This document shows positions 1 through 8,889 of a stretch of 37,777 nt of DNA, piece by piece. A program made the position numbers and the translations under genes. The first letter of the stretch is position 1. Each line of letters opens with the position of its first letter. The notes under the pieces were generated by a model that worked only from the letters and a program-made list of their open reading frames with translations, was not told the DNA's origin and searched no databases. Origin of the DNA: Prorocentrum cordatum. Lineage: Eukaryota > Sar > Dinophyceae > Prorocentrales > Prorocentraceae. The DNA lies in contig CAUYUJ010001389.1 in the NCBI GenBank assembly GCA_963575745.1, positions 1 to 37,777 of the forward strand, read 5' to 3'.

Positions 1-19
1 GCGTCCTTTCGGCTGGCGC

Positions 20-98
20 ACGTCCCAGGCGCTTCCAAGCGCTCCCAAGCGCTCCCAGGCGCTCCCAAGTGCTTCCAGGCGCTCCCAGGCGCTCCCAA

Positions 99-134
<36 letters not shown>

Positions 135-249
135 CCAAGCGTTCCCAGACGCTCCCAGGCGCTCCCAGGCGCTCCCAAGGCGTTCCCGGGCGTTCCCAGG
201 CGCTCCCGGGTGCTCTCAAGCGCTCCCAGGCGCTCCTCGGCGCTCCCGG

Positions 250-285
<36 letters not shown>

Positions 286-665
286 CCAAGCGCTTCCGGC
301 ACGCTCCCAAGCGCATCCTCGCGCTCCCAGCATGCTCCCCAGCGCTCCCAAGCGCTCCCCAGGGCCACCAAGCGCTCCCAGGTACTCCCAAGCGCTCCCG
401 GCACGCTCCCAGGCGCTCGAGCATGCCTCCGGGGCGCTCCCAAGGACTCCGAGGCGCTCTGGCACGCTCCCAGGCGCTCCCTGCACGCTCCCAGCACGCT
501 CCCAGCACGCTCCCACTGCTCCCAGGCGCTCCCAAGCTCCCACAGGTGCTCCCAAGCTTTCCCTGGCGCTCCCAAGCGCGTTTCAGCAGTCCGAGCGGTC
601 CCATGGCGCTCCCAAGCGTTTGCATGCATTCGCAAGCGCTCGGCAGCGCTCCCAGGCAGCGCTTC
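20..665 (+). repeat. 10-bp minisatellite GCGCTCCCAR (A1)
   Basis: Decamers GCGCTCCCAG and GCGCTCCCAA run almost without interruption, with occasional variants such as GCACGCTCCC and GCGTTCCCA. A stop-free 10-bp period gives long open frames in several phases (peptides such as ALPGAPRRSQ), so open frames here carry no coding weight. The same minisatellite recurs in A2-A6 and, inverted, in both family B modules. Confidence 0.9.
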
Positions 666-717
666 CCGGCGCTCCCCCGCCATGCAGGTGCTGCCGCAGC
701 CATGCGCGCGCATCGTA

Positions 718-746
718 GCGAGGGGGTGCCAGACCCACCCCCTCGC
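718..746. other. Conserved stem-loop, reference copy
   Basis: A perfect 11-bp stem (GCGAGGGGGTG / CACCCCCTCGC) closes the 7-nt loop CCAGACC. The same structure occurs in nearly every 306-bp unit (for example 2745-2773, 3050-3078, 10805-10833, 11112-11140, 12211-12239, 12518-12546, 14832-14860, 15750-15778, 16845-16873) and, with compensating changes, at 1027-1055, 25793-25821 and 36766-36794. The function is unknown. Confidence 0.75.
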
Positions 747-1026
747 GCTCCCCCTCCAGCCATGCGAAATTCGCGCCGAAGGCGGCTGCGTCGACACTGC
801 AATCGCTTCTGCGGGGGCGACGCCAACGGTCGAACCCAACGGACAATTCACGGCTCGCACTCGCGGTGCACTCTGCGTGTCCTGTCACGCTCCCGACGCC
901 CCACGGTGCTTCCATACCGGGGAAAGGGTTCGAGGCGCTCCCCCAGCGCTCCAGAGAGCCCCCCAAAGGAATTCCAGGGGGGTCTGCCTATGAGTGCTTG
1001 CCCGCAGCCATGCGCGCGCCATCGTT

Positions 1027-1055
1027 GCGAGGGGTTGCCAGACCAACCCCCTCGC
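1027..1055. other. Conserved stem-loop, covariant copy
   Basis: The stem is GCGAGGGGTTG / CAACCCCCTCGC with one bulged C and loop CCAGAC. A G-C pair of the reference copy is replaced by T-A, so pairing is kept while sequence changes. Confidence 0.6.
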
Positions 1056-1330
1056 GCTCATCCTCCCGCCTTCCGATGCTCGCGTCGACAGGCGTCGCGG
1101 ATGATTGCAATCGCTTCAGCGGGGGGCGACCTCAAAGCAAAACCCCAAAGCCGCGGTGCGAATACAACTGCGGTGCCCGTCCCGTCCTGCGAGGAGGTCG
1201 CGGGCGGCTTTTTACTCGCTCGAGGCCCACGGGGGCCCATGGGATTGCCGCGCCAGCGCCCTCGCAGTGCAGCTTTCCAACGCCGAAGGCAAATGCGGAC
1301 CCCTGTGGATCTGCTGCGCCAGCGGCAGCC

Positions 1331-1528
1331 ATTCGCATTCGCACACAACACGAAAGCCCCCCTTGATAGGGGGGTTGGGGGGAGAAACCCTAATCCCTAA
1401 AAGGCTTTACTGTGGGTGGTCTGGGGCGGGAGTGCAAGTTCATAGCGCGCGCGGCTTGGGCAGCGATCCCCCCCAACAACCTTGATGCGGGGGGGATCGC
1501 AGCCAGCGCGCGCATGCGCCCAGGCAGG
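1331..1528 (-). other. Family A right-end block (A1)
   Basis: This conserved terminus contains a G/C hairpin (GCCCCCC TTGATA GGGGGG, about 1356-1374), two telomere-like heptamers followed by AAGGCTTTAC, a G-rich stretch, and a perfect 12-bp hairpin at 1463-1500 (GCGATCCCCCCC / GGGGGGGATCGC, 14-nt loop). The module stops at CAGG next to CCCTAAA. Matching ends lie at 4713-4911, 13178-13376, 17505-17701, 33831-34006 and 35828-36000. On the A5 coding strand this is the 5' end. Confidence 0.8.
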
Positions 1529-1730
1529 CCCTAAACCCTAAACCCTAAACCCTAAACCCTAAACCCTAAACCCTAAACCCTAAACCCTAAACCCTAAACC
1601 CTAAACCCTAAACCCTAAACCCTAAACCCTAAACCTAAACCCTAAACCCTAAACCCTAAACCCTAAACCCTAAACCCTAAACCCTAAACCCTAAACCCTA
1701 AACCCTAAACCCTAAACCCTAAACCCTAAA
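1529..1730 (+). repeat. Telomeric block T1, (CCCTAAA)n
   Basis: There are 202 bp of CCCTAAA, about 29 units, with one 6-bp variant (CCTAAA) near 1630. It is the longest telomeric block in the window and is interstitial, lying between A1 and A2. Confidence 0.97.
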
Positions 1731-1736
1731 CTGCAA

Positions 1737-1769
1737 GCCACGGGCGGTTGCATGTCAGAAGCCCGTGGC
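1737..1769. promoter_or_regulatory. Family A terminal hairpin (A2)
   Basis: A perfect 9-bp stem (GCCACGGGC / GCCCGTGGC) with a 15-nt loop starts 6 nt inside the telomeric junction. On the minus strand it reads hairpin, TTGCAG, then TTTAGGG. Identical stems occur at 9390-9422, 13432-13464, 17750-17782 and 34084-34116. Its position resembles the 3' hairpin of Helitrons, but the canonical CTRR end is absent. Confidence 0.75.
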
Positions 1770-2065
1770 GCCTGCCGAGCGATCAGCGAGTACGCCCATG
1801 CGCGCACGCCCGCACCGACGAAGCGCGTAGCGTCTTGAGGAGATTGCGCTTCCCCCGCGGGAAGGCCTCGTGAGTTCTGGAAGAGGAATAGGAACCCTTA
1901 ACCCGAGTTGCAGCCAAAGGGTTCGCTTGCGATTGGTCCATCCCTGGGGCTCGAATCCTCGTCATTATGATAATTACAGCAGCGGGCGCACTTTCGCCGT
2001 TCGTGGGCCGCAAACAATCATGAATGATGAAAATACAGCATGCGGCGCCCTTTCGGCTGGCGCAC
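1770..2065 (-). other. Family A head block (A2)
   Basis: This conserved non-repetitive block follows the left hairpin and is diverged in A2 relative to A3-A6. It ends with a GAAAATACAGCATGCGGCG motif and CTTTCGGC, which leads into the decamers. In A3, A4 and A5 the motif is duplicated with 53-bp spacing. No ORF of interest is present. Confidence 0.6.
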
Positions 2066-2700
2066 GTCCAAGCGCTCCCAAGCGCTCCCAGGCGCTGCCA
2101 GGCGCTGCCAGGCGCTCCCAAGCGCTCCCAAGCGATCCCCAGAGCTCCCAAGCGCTCCCAGGCGCTCCCAGGCGCCCCCAAGCGTTCCCAAGTGCCCCCC
2201 AGCGCCCCCAAGCGTTCCCAGGCGCTCCCAAGCGCTTCCCGGCGCTTTCGGCACGCTCCCAAGCGCTCCCAAGCGGTCCCAGGCGCATGGCGCTCCCAGG
2301 CGCTCTCAGGCGCTCCCGGCACGCTCCCAGGCGCTCCCAGGCGCTCCCTGGCGCTCCCAAGCGCTCCCAGGTACTTCCATGCGCTCCCTGCGCGCTCCCA
2401 CGCGCTCCCAGCCTGCTCAAGCGCTCCCTGCGCGCTCCCTGGCGCCTCCGAACGCTCCGGGGCGCTCCGAAGCACTCCCAGGCGCTCCGGCGCGCTCCCA
2501 GGCGCTCCCGGCACGCTCCCAGCACGCTCCCGAGCGCTCCCAAGCGTTCCCATGCGCTCCCAAGCTCCCACAGGTGGTCCCAAGCGCTCCCCGGCGTTCC
2601 CAAGCGCGTTTCAGAAGTCCAAGCGGTCCCATGGCGCTCCCAAGCGTTTTCATGTATCGCAAGCACTCGGCAGCGCTCCCTGGCGGCGCTTCCCGGCGCT
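2066..2700 (+). repeat. 10-bp minisatellite (A2, first tract)
   Basis: GCGCTCCCAR decamers with degenerate positions, as in A1. Long open frames across 2024-4564 follow from this stop-free period. Confidence 0.9.
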
Positions 2701-2706
2701 CTCCCG

Positions 2707-3690
2707 CCATGCAGGTGCTGCCGCAGCCATGCGCGCGCATCGTAGCGAGGGGGTGCCAGACCCACCCCCTCGCGCTCCCCCTCCAGCCTGCGACATTCGC
2801 GCCGAAGGCGGCTGCGTCGACAATGCAATCGCTTCAGCGGGGGCGACGCCAACGGTCCTGCCCAATGGACAACCCACGGCCCGCACTCGCGGTGCACTCT
2901 GCGTGTCCTGTCACGCTCCCAGACGCTCCCACGTGCTTCCATATTGGGGAAACCTCGAGGCGCTCTCTCAGCGCTCCCAGAGAGCTCTCCCAAGGCATTC
3001 CAAGAGGTCTGCCATGGAGGTGCTGCAGCAGCCATGCACGCGCATCGTAGCGAGGGGGTGCCAGACCCACCCCCTCGCGCTCCCCCTTCCAGCCTTGCGA
3101 AATTCGCGCCGAAGGCGGCTGCGTCGACAATGCAATCGCTTCAGCGGGGGCGACGCCAACGGTCCAGCCCAACGGGCAATTCACGGCTCGCGCTCGCGGT
3201 GCACTCTGCGTGTCCTGTCGCGCTCCCAGACGCTCCCACGTGCTTCCATCCTGGGGAAAGGTCGAGGCGCTCCCCCAGCGCTCCCAGAGAGCTCCCCCAA
3301 GGCATTCCAGGGGGTCTGCCATGGACGTGCTGCCGCAGCCATGCGCGCGCATCGTAGCGAGGGGGTGCCAGACCCCCCCCCATCGCGCTCCTCCTCCTGC
3401 CTTCCGAAGCTCGCGTCGACAGCGTCTGCGTCGATGATTGCAATCGCTTCAGCGGGGGCGACCTCAACGCAAAACCCAAAGCCGCGGGCGAATACTACTG
3501 CCGTGCGCGTCGCCGTCAGCGAGGAGCCCGACGGCGCGGCTACTCGCTCGAGGCCATCGGGAGTTCATGGGATTGCCGCGCCAGCGCCATCGCAGTGCTG
3601 CTTTCCAACGCCGAAGGCACATGCGGATCCCTGTGGATGTGCTGCGCCAGCGGCAGCCATCTACGACGGCGGCTGCAAGGGCAGCCAGGG
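2707..3690 (+). repeat. 306-bp units, three copies plus tail (A2)
   Basis: Units are marked by hairpins starting at 2745, 3050 and 3357, spaced 305 and 307 bp. The third hairpin is degenerate on its right arm. The tail (about 3450-3690) is the same variant that ends the unit series in A1, A3 and A4. Confidence 0.85.
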
Positions 3691-3694
3691 CCAC

Positions 3695-3815
3695 GGCTTT
3701 CCCCAGCGCTCCCAAGCGTTCCCAGGCGCTCCCAAGCGCTCCCCGGCGCTTTCTGCACGCTCCCAAGCGCTCCCAGGCGCATGGCGCTCCCAGGCGCTCT
3801 CAGGCGCTCCCGGCA

Positions 3816-3850
<35 letters not shown>

Positions 3851-4655
3851 CCAAGCGCTCCCAAGTACTCCCAAGCGCTCCCTGCACGCTCCCAGGCGCT
3901 CCCAGCCTGCTCAGGCGCTCCCTGCGCGCTCCCACGCGCTCCCTGGCGCCTCCGAGCGCTCCGGGGCGCTCCGAAGCACTCCCAGGCGCTCCGGCGCGCT
4001 CCCAAGCGCTCCCGGCACGCTCCCAGCACGCTCCCAAGCGCTCCCAAGCGTTCCCATGCGCTCCCAAGCGCTCCCAAGCTTTCACAGGTGGTCCCAAGCG
4101 CTCCCCGGCGTTCCCAAGTGCATTCGCAAGCACTCGGCAGCGCTCCCTGGCGGCGCTTCCCGGCGCTTCCCCGCAATGCAGGTGCTGCCGCAGGCATGCG
4201 CGCGCAACGTAGCGAAGAGGGTGCTCCCAGGCGCTCTCAGGCGCTCCCGGCACGCTCCCAGGCGCTCCCAGGCGCTCCCTGGCGCTCCCAAGCGCTCCCA
4301 GGTACTCCCAAGCGCTCCCTGCACGCCCCCAGGCGCTCCCAGCCTGCTCAGGCGCTCCCTGCGCGCTCCCAAGCGCTCCCTGGCGCCTCCGAGCGCTCCG
4401 GGGCGCTCCGAAGCACTCCCAGGCGCTCCGGCGCGCTCCCAGGCGCTCCCGGCACGCTCCCAGCACGCTCCCAAGCGCTCCCAGGCGTCCCCATGCGCCC
4501 CCATGCGCTCCCAAGCTCCCACAGGTGCTCCCAAGAGCGCCCTGGCGCTCCCAAGCGCGCTTAAGCAGTCCAAGCGGTCCCATGGCGCTCCCAAGCGTTC
4601 CATGCATTCGCAAGCACTCGGCAGCGCTTCCTGAAGGCGCTTCCCGGCGCTTCCC
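3695..4655 (+). repeat. 10-bp minisatellite (A2, second tract)
   Basis: A second GCGCTCCCAR tract contains a short 306-unit fragment near 4130-4225. Parts repeat the order of variants seen at 2270-2560, so the two tracts probably arose by internal duplication. Confidence 0.85.
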
Positions 4656-4712
4656 CGCAATGCAGGTGCTGCCGCAGCCATGCGCGCGCATCGTAGCGAG
4701 GGGCCCGCGGAA

Positions 4713-4911
4713 TATTCGCATTCGCACACAACACGAAAGCCCCCCTTGATAGGGGGGTTGGGGGGAGAAACCCTAAACCCTAAAAGGCTTTACTGTGGGT
4801 GGTCTGGGGCGGGAGTGCAAGTTCATAGCGCGCGCGGCTTGGGCAGCGATCCCCCCCAACAACCTTGATGTGGGGGGGATCGCAGCCAGCGCGCGCATGC
4901 GCCCATGCAGG
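4713..4911 (-). other. Family A right-end block (A2)
   Basis: Same layout as the A1 block: the hairpin around CCCCCC TTGATA GGGGGG, two internal CCCTAAA copies at 4771-4784, and the GCGATC...GATCGC hairpin near 4844-4883, ending in ATGCAGG. Confidence 0.8.
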
Positions 4912-4943
4912 CCCTAAACCCTAAACCCTAAACCCTAAACCCT
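4912..4943 (+). repeat. Telomeric block T2
   Basis: Four full CCCTAAA units plus CCCT, then a break into the family C sequence CAAGACG. Confidence 0.95.
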
Positions 4944-5087
4944 CAAGACGAAAAGCACCACGTATTGAGCAAGCTCGAGCGATATCTCGACGAGCGATGG
5001 AAACAGCGCTGACGGCCACGATGACGTGTTGCGGCGTTGTCGACCCCGATCAGCATGCCCAAATGTGATTTCGCGGGCGCCCCCGGC

Positions 5088-5121
<34 letters not shown>

Positions 5122-6333
5122 CCCCAAGCGCACCCAGGAGCTCCCAGGCGCTCCCAGGCGCGCCAGAATGCGCCGCGTGCGAGCGGGCGCGCACGGAAGC
5201 GCTGTCGAGGCGCGCCAGAGTGCGCCGCGTGCGAGCGGGCACGCGCGAAAGCAAATTCGACGCGCGCCAGAATGCGCCGCGTGGGAGCGGGCACGCACGG
5301 AAGCGCTTTCTGGGCGCGCCAGAGTGCGCCGCGTTCGAGCGGGCACGCGCGACAGCAAGTTCGGCGCGCGCCAGAATGCGCCGCGTGCGAGCGGGCACGC
5401 ACGTAAGCGCTTTCTGGGCGCGCCAGGGTGCGCCGCGTGCGAGCGGGCACGCACGGAAACGAGTTCGGCGCGCGCCAGAATGCGCCGCGTGCGAACGGGC
5501 ACGCACGGAAGCGCTTTCTGGGCGCGCCGGAGTGCACTGCGTGCGAGCGGGCACGCACGGAAGCGCTTTCTGGGCGCGCCAGGGTGCCCCGCGTGTGAGC
5601 GGGCACGCGCGAAAGCAAGTTCGGCGCGCGCTAGAATGCGCCGCGTGCGAGCGGGCACGCACGGAAGCGCTGTCGGGGCGCGCCAGAGTGCATCTGCGGT
5701 GGCGAGCGGGCACGCACGGAGCGCTTTCGAAGCGCACCATAGTGTAACGAGTCCGAGGCCGCTCTAAAGTAAGTTCGGGCGCGCGCTAGCAATGCGCCGC
5801 GTGCGAGCGGGCACGCGCGGAAGCGCTGTCGGGGCGCGCCAGAGTGCACTGCGTGCGAGCGGGCACGCACGGAAGCGCTGTCGAGGCGCGCCAGAGTGCG
5901 CCGCGTGCGAGCGGGCACGCGCGAAAGCAAGTTCGGCGCGCGCCAGGGTGCGCCGCGTGCGAGCGGGCGCGCACGAAAGCAAGTTTGGCGCGCGCCAGAA
6001 TGCGCCGCGTGCGAGCGGGCACCCACGGAAGCGCTTTCTGCGCGCGCCAGAGTGCACTGCGTGCGAGCGGGCACGCACGGGCGCGCTTTCGAGGCGCGCC
6101 AGAGTGCACCAAGTGCGAGCGGGCACGCACGAAAGCAAGTTCGGCGCGCGCCAGAATGCGCCGCGTGCTAGCGGGCACGCACGGAAGCGCTTTCTGGGCG
6201 CGCCAGAGTGCACTGCGTGCGAGCGGGCACGCACGGGGGCGCTTTCGAGGCGCGCCAGAGTGCACCGAGTGCGAGCGGGCACTCACGAAAGCAAGTTCGG
6301 CGCACGCCAGGGTGCGCCGCGTGCGAGCGGGCG

Positions 6334-6443
6334 CGCACGAAACGCTATTTTTCCATTCCGAATGGGCCGATACACCGTGTTTCTACGAGGGGCCATATTT
6401 CGGGCACCAACGGGGCCCGCAGCACACCCCGCAGACCCTAATA
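6334..6443. repeat. Family C end block, copy 1
   Basis: About 110 bp contain TTCCATTCCGAATGGGCC and end in GCAGACCCTAATA. It is essentially identical to 7667-7776 and diverged from the terminal copy at 8151-8261. Because the third copy is the module's actual right end, the internal copies look like former right ends inside a tandem or nested composite. Confidence 0.75.
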
Positions 6444-7666
6444 TGCGAGCGGGCACACACGGAAGCGCTTTCTGGGCGCGCCAGAGTGCACTGCGTGCGA
6501 GCGGGCACGCACGGGTGCGCTTTCCAGGCGCGCCAGAGTGCACCGAGTGCGAGCGGGCACACACGAAAGCAAGTTCGGCGCGCGCCAGAATGCGCCGCGT
6601 GCGAGCGGGCACGCACGGAAGCGCTTTCTGGGCGCGCCAGAGTGCGCCGCGTTCGAGCGGGCACGCGCGAAAGCAAGTTCGGCGCGCGCCAGAATGCGCC
6701 GCGTGCGAGCGGGCACGCACGTAAGCGCTTTCTGGGCGCGCCAGGGTGCGCCGCGTGCGAGCGGGCACGCACGGAAACGAGTTCGGCGCGCGCCAGAATG
6801 CGCCGCGTGCGAACGGGCACGCACGGAAGCGCTTTCTGGGCGCGCCGGAGTGCACTGCGTGCGAGCGGGCACGCACGGAAGCGCTTTCTGGGCGCGCCAG
6901 GGTGCCCCGCGTGTGAGCGGGCACGCGCGAAAGCAAGTTCGGCGCGCGCTAGAATGCGCCGCGTGCGAGCGGGCACGCACGGAAGCGCTGTCGGGGCGCG
7001 CCAGAGTGCACTGCGTGCGAGCGGGCACGCACGGGAGCGCTTTCGAAGCGCACCAGAGTGTACCGAGTGCGAGCGGGCACGCGCGAAAGTAAGTTCGGCG
7101 CGCGCTAGAATGCGCCGCGTGCGAGCGGGCACGCGCGGAAGCGCTGTCGGGGCGCGCCAGAGTGCACTGCGTGCGAGCGGGCACGCACGGAAGCGCTGTC
7201 GAGGCGCGCCAGAGTGCGCCGCGTGCGAGCGGGCACGCGCGAAAGCAAGTTCGGCGCGCGCCAGGGTGCGCCGCGTGCGAGCGGGCGCGCACGAAAGCAA
7301 GTTGTGGCTCGCGCCAGAATGCGCCGCTGCGAGCGGGCACCCACGTAAGCGCTTTTTTCTGCGCGCGCCTAGAGTTCACTGCGCGGCGAGCGGGCAGCAC
7401 GAGGGGCGCGCTTTCCGAGGCGGCGCCTAGACGTGCCGCTCGAGCGTTTCTGGGCTACGCCGAAGCAAGCTCGGCGCGCGCCAGAAGCTCCGCGTGCTAT
7501 CGGGCAACGCACGGAAGCGCTTTCTGGGGCGCGCCAGAGTGCAATGCGTGCGAGCGGGCACCACGGGGGCGCTTTCGACGCGCGCCAGAGTGCACACCGA
7601 GTGCGAGCGTGCAACTCCGAAATGCAAGTTCGCGCAACGCCAGGGTGCGCCGCGTGCGAGGGGCGT

Positions 7667-7776
7667 CGCACGAAACGCTATTTTTCCATTCCGAATGGGC
7701 CGATACACCGTGTTTCTACGAGGGGCCATATTTCGGGCACCAACGGGGCCCGCAGCACACCCCGCAGACCCTAATA
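7667..7776. repeat. Family C end block, copy 2
   Basis: Matches copy 1 base for base over nearly its whole length, although the preceding 350 bp (7300-7660) is full of small indels relative to the corresponding part of the first higher-order unit. Confidence 0.75.
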
Positions 7777-8150
7777 TGCGAGCGGGCACACACGGAAGCG
7801 CTTTCTGGGCGCGCCAGAGTGCACTGCGTGCGAGCGGGCACGCACGGGAGCGCTTTCGAAGCGCACCAGAGTGTACCGAGTGCGAGCGGGCACGCGCGAA
7901 AGTAAGTTCGGCGCGCGCTAGAATGCGCCGCGTGCGAGCGGGCACGCACGGAAGCGCTTTCTGGGCGCGCCAGGGTGGACTGCGTGCGAGCGGGCACGCA
8001 CGGAAGCGCTTTCTGGGCGCGCCAGGGTGGACTGCGTGCGAGCGGGCACGCACGGAAGCGCTTTCTGGGCGCGCCAGAGTGCACTGCATGCGAGCGGGCA
8101 CGCACGGGGGCGCCTTCGAGATGCGCCGACGTGCGCCATCCTCGAGCGGG

Positions 8151-8268
8151 CACGCGCCAAACGTTGTTTCTCCATTCCGAATGGGCCGATACGTAGTGTT
8201 TTTACGCGGGGTCTTATTTCCCAGACCGAGCAGCCCGCAGCACACCCCACAGACCCTAATACGTAGTG
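8151..8268. repeat. Family C terminal end block, copy 3
   Basis: A diverged copy of the end block forms the module's right terminus. It ends CCCTAATACGTAGTG and runs straight into TAAACCCTAAA. Confidence 0.7.
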
Positions 8269-8307
8269 TAAACCCTAAACCCTAAACCCTAAACCCTAAA
8301 CCCTAAA
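8269..8307 (+). repeat. Telomeric block T3
   Basis: TAAA followed by five CCCTAAA units. Confidence 0.95.
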
Positions 8308-8312
8308 TTCCC

Positions 8313-8330
8313 AAGCACCTCGTTGTGCTT
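8313..8330. promoter_or_regulatory. Family B terminal hairpin (B1)
   Basis: A 6-bp stem (AAGCAC / GTGCTT) with loop CTCGTT begins 5 nt from the CCCTAAA junction. It is identical at 36076-36093. Stem sequence is unrelated to family A, but the distance from the junction is the same to within 1 nt. Confidence 0.65.
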
Positions 8331-8585
8331 CTGCCCACCCCACCGCGCATCACCGTCGCCGTCTACGAGAGACAGGGCTTCTCTGAGATGCTTCAGCTGG
8401 TTGCCCGACTGGGTCGTCCTGGTAGCCTAGGGCTACCTAACCCCACGCTTGAGGATCTACGATGCAAAGATAAACCATGCTTGATCTTCGAAGAATACAA
8501 CACCCTAAACCCGGTGGCTTTCGTCCTCTGATGGGGCTCTACATGTTTCCGACACGTAAAAACACGTGTGGGGCGCTCTATAGCG
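8331..8585. other. Family B head block (B1)
   Basis: Unique sequence shared with 36094-36290 at clear but imperfect identity (for example GTCTACGAGAGACAGGGC and AACACCCTAAACCC). A 68-codon open frame at 8325-8531 is not kept in B2 and is not treated as a gene. Confidence 0.6.
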
Positions 8586-8589
8586 CTTC

Positions 8590-8637
8590 TGGGCGCACTT
8601 GTGAGCGCCTGGGAGCGCCTGGGAGCGTCTGGGAGCA

Positions 8638-8668
<31 letters not shown>

Positions 8669-8853
8669 CTGCGAGCGTGCGGGAAGCGCCTGGGAGCGCG
8701 TGGGAGCGCCTGGGAGTGCCTGGGAGCGCCGGGGAGCGCCTGGGAACCCGGGGATAGCCTGGGAGCGCCCGGGAGCGCCGGGGACGCGCCGGGGAGCGCC
8801 TGGGAACGCCGGGGAGCGCTTGGGAGCGCAGGGGAGCGCCGGGGAGCGCCGGG

Positions 8854-8889
<36 letters not shown>

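Larger units (their letters stand above)
679..1340 (+). repeat. 306-bp family A units (A1)
   Basis: Two units begin with CCATGCAGGTGCTGCCGCAG-like sequence, each followed about 40 bp later by the conserved hairpin (718-746 and 1027-1055, 309 bp apart). The second unit runs into a variant tail (about 1130-1340) that recurs in A2-A6. The unit recurs in A2, A3, A4 and, partly, A6. Confidence 0.8.
1..1528 (-). mobile_element. Family A module A1, left end cut by window
   Basis: The first 30 bases match the end of the family A head block (compare 2041-2070 and 9681-9705), so only roughly 300 bp of left end should lie outside the window. The body is a 10-bp minisatellite followed by two 306-bp units, and the module ends in the family A right-end block next to telomeric block T1. 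No credible coding sequence is present. Strand is given in the sense of the RepHel gene in A5 and is inferred. Confidence 0.7.
1731..4911 (-). mobile_element. Family A module A2, complete, non-autonomous
   Basis: This 3.2-kb module runs from CTGCAAGCC next to T1 to CCATGCAGG next to T2. In order it has the left hairpin, the head block, decamers, three 306-bp units with tail, a second decamer tract, a 306-unit fragment (about 4660-4700) and the right-end block. It has no transposase gene. Both ends match A3-A6, which argues for a discrete element rather than random telomere-capped fragments. Confidence 0.75.
5165..8150 (+). repeat. 52-bp satellite of family C
   Basis: A 52-bp unit (core GCGCGCCAGARTGCGCCGCG, then TGCGAGCGGGCACGCRCG and a variable AAGC tail) repeats about 50 times, broken by end blocks at 6334 and 7667. 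Tail variants (GCAAGTTCGG, GCGCTTTCTG, GCGCTGTCGG) follow an order that repeats after about 1318-1333 bp, giving a higher-order repeat. The long open frames reflect absence of stops in the unit. Confidence 0.9.
4944..8268. mobile_element. Family C module
   Basis: A 3.3-kb module lies between T2 and T3. It has a unique left segment (4944-5070), a short decamer stretch (about 5080-5165), then a 52-bp satellite with three copies of a 110-bp end block. The telomeric junctions differ in phase from A and B (left AGGG retained, right TTTA retained on the minus strand), and no clear hairpin lies within 10 nt of the left junction. It may be mobilised differently, or may be subtelomeric satellite rather than a transposon. 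Confidence 0.5.

Noticed and set aside
1352-1376. GCCCCCC-GGGGGG hairpin as a bacterial-type terminator
   Set aside because: The context is eukaryotic, no T-tract follows, and no transcript is expected to end there.
1529-1730. Chromosome end or telomere fusion scar
   Set aside because: All nine blocks are interstitial and in one orientation. A fusion would leave a head-to-head CCCTAAA-TTTAGGG junction, and the only inverted pair is the short fold-back inside family B.
1940-1965. GGCTCGAATCC resembling a tRNA B box
   Set aside because: No A box at proper spacing and no cloverleaf; in the other family A heads the bases change (GCTCCAAACC), so it is not conserved as a Pol III promoter.
2024-4564. 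846-codon plus-strand open frame
   Set aside because: It runs through stop-free decamers and 306-bp units; the peptide is periodic (ALPGAPRRSQ-like), equally long frames exist in other phases and on the other strand, and no domain is visible. The same applies to frames at 13718-15829, 15830-17386, 10965-12518 and 34324-36006.
5844-7430. 528-codon open frame and overlapping minus-strand frames in family C
   Set aside because: The 52-bp satellite lacks stops in several phases. Peptides such as RASGHARKRF are translations of the repeat unit.
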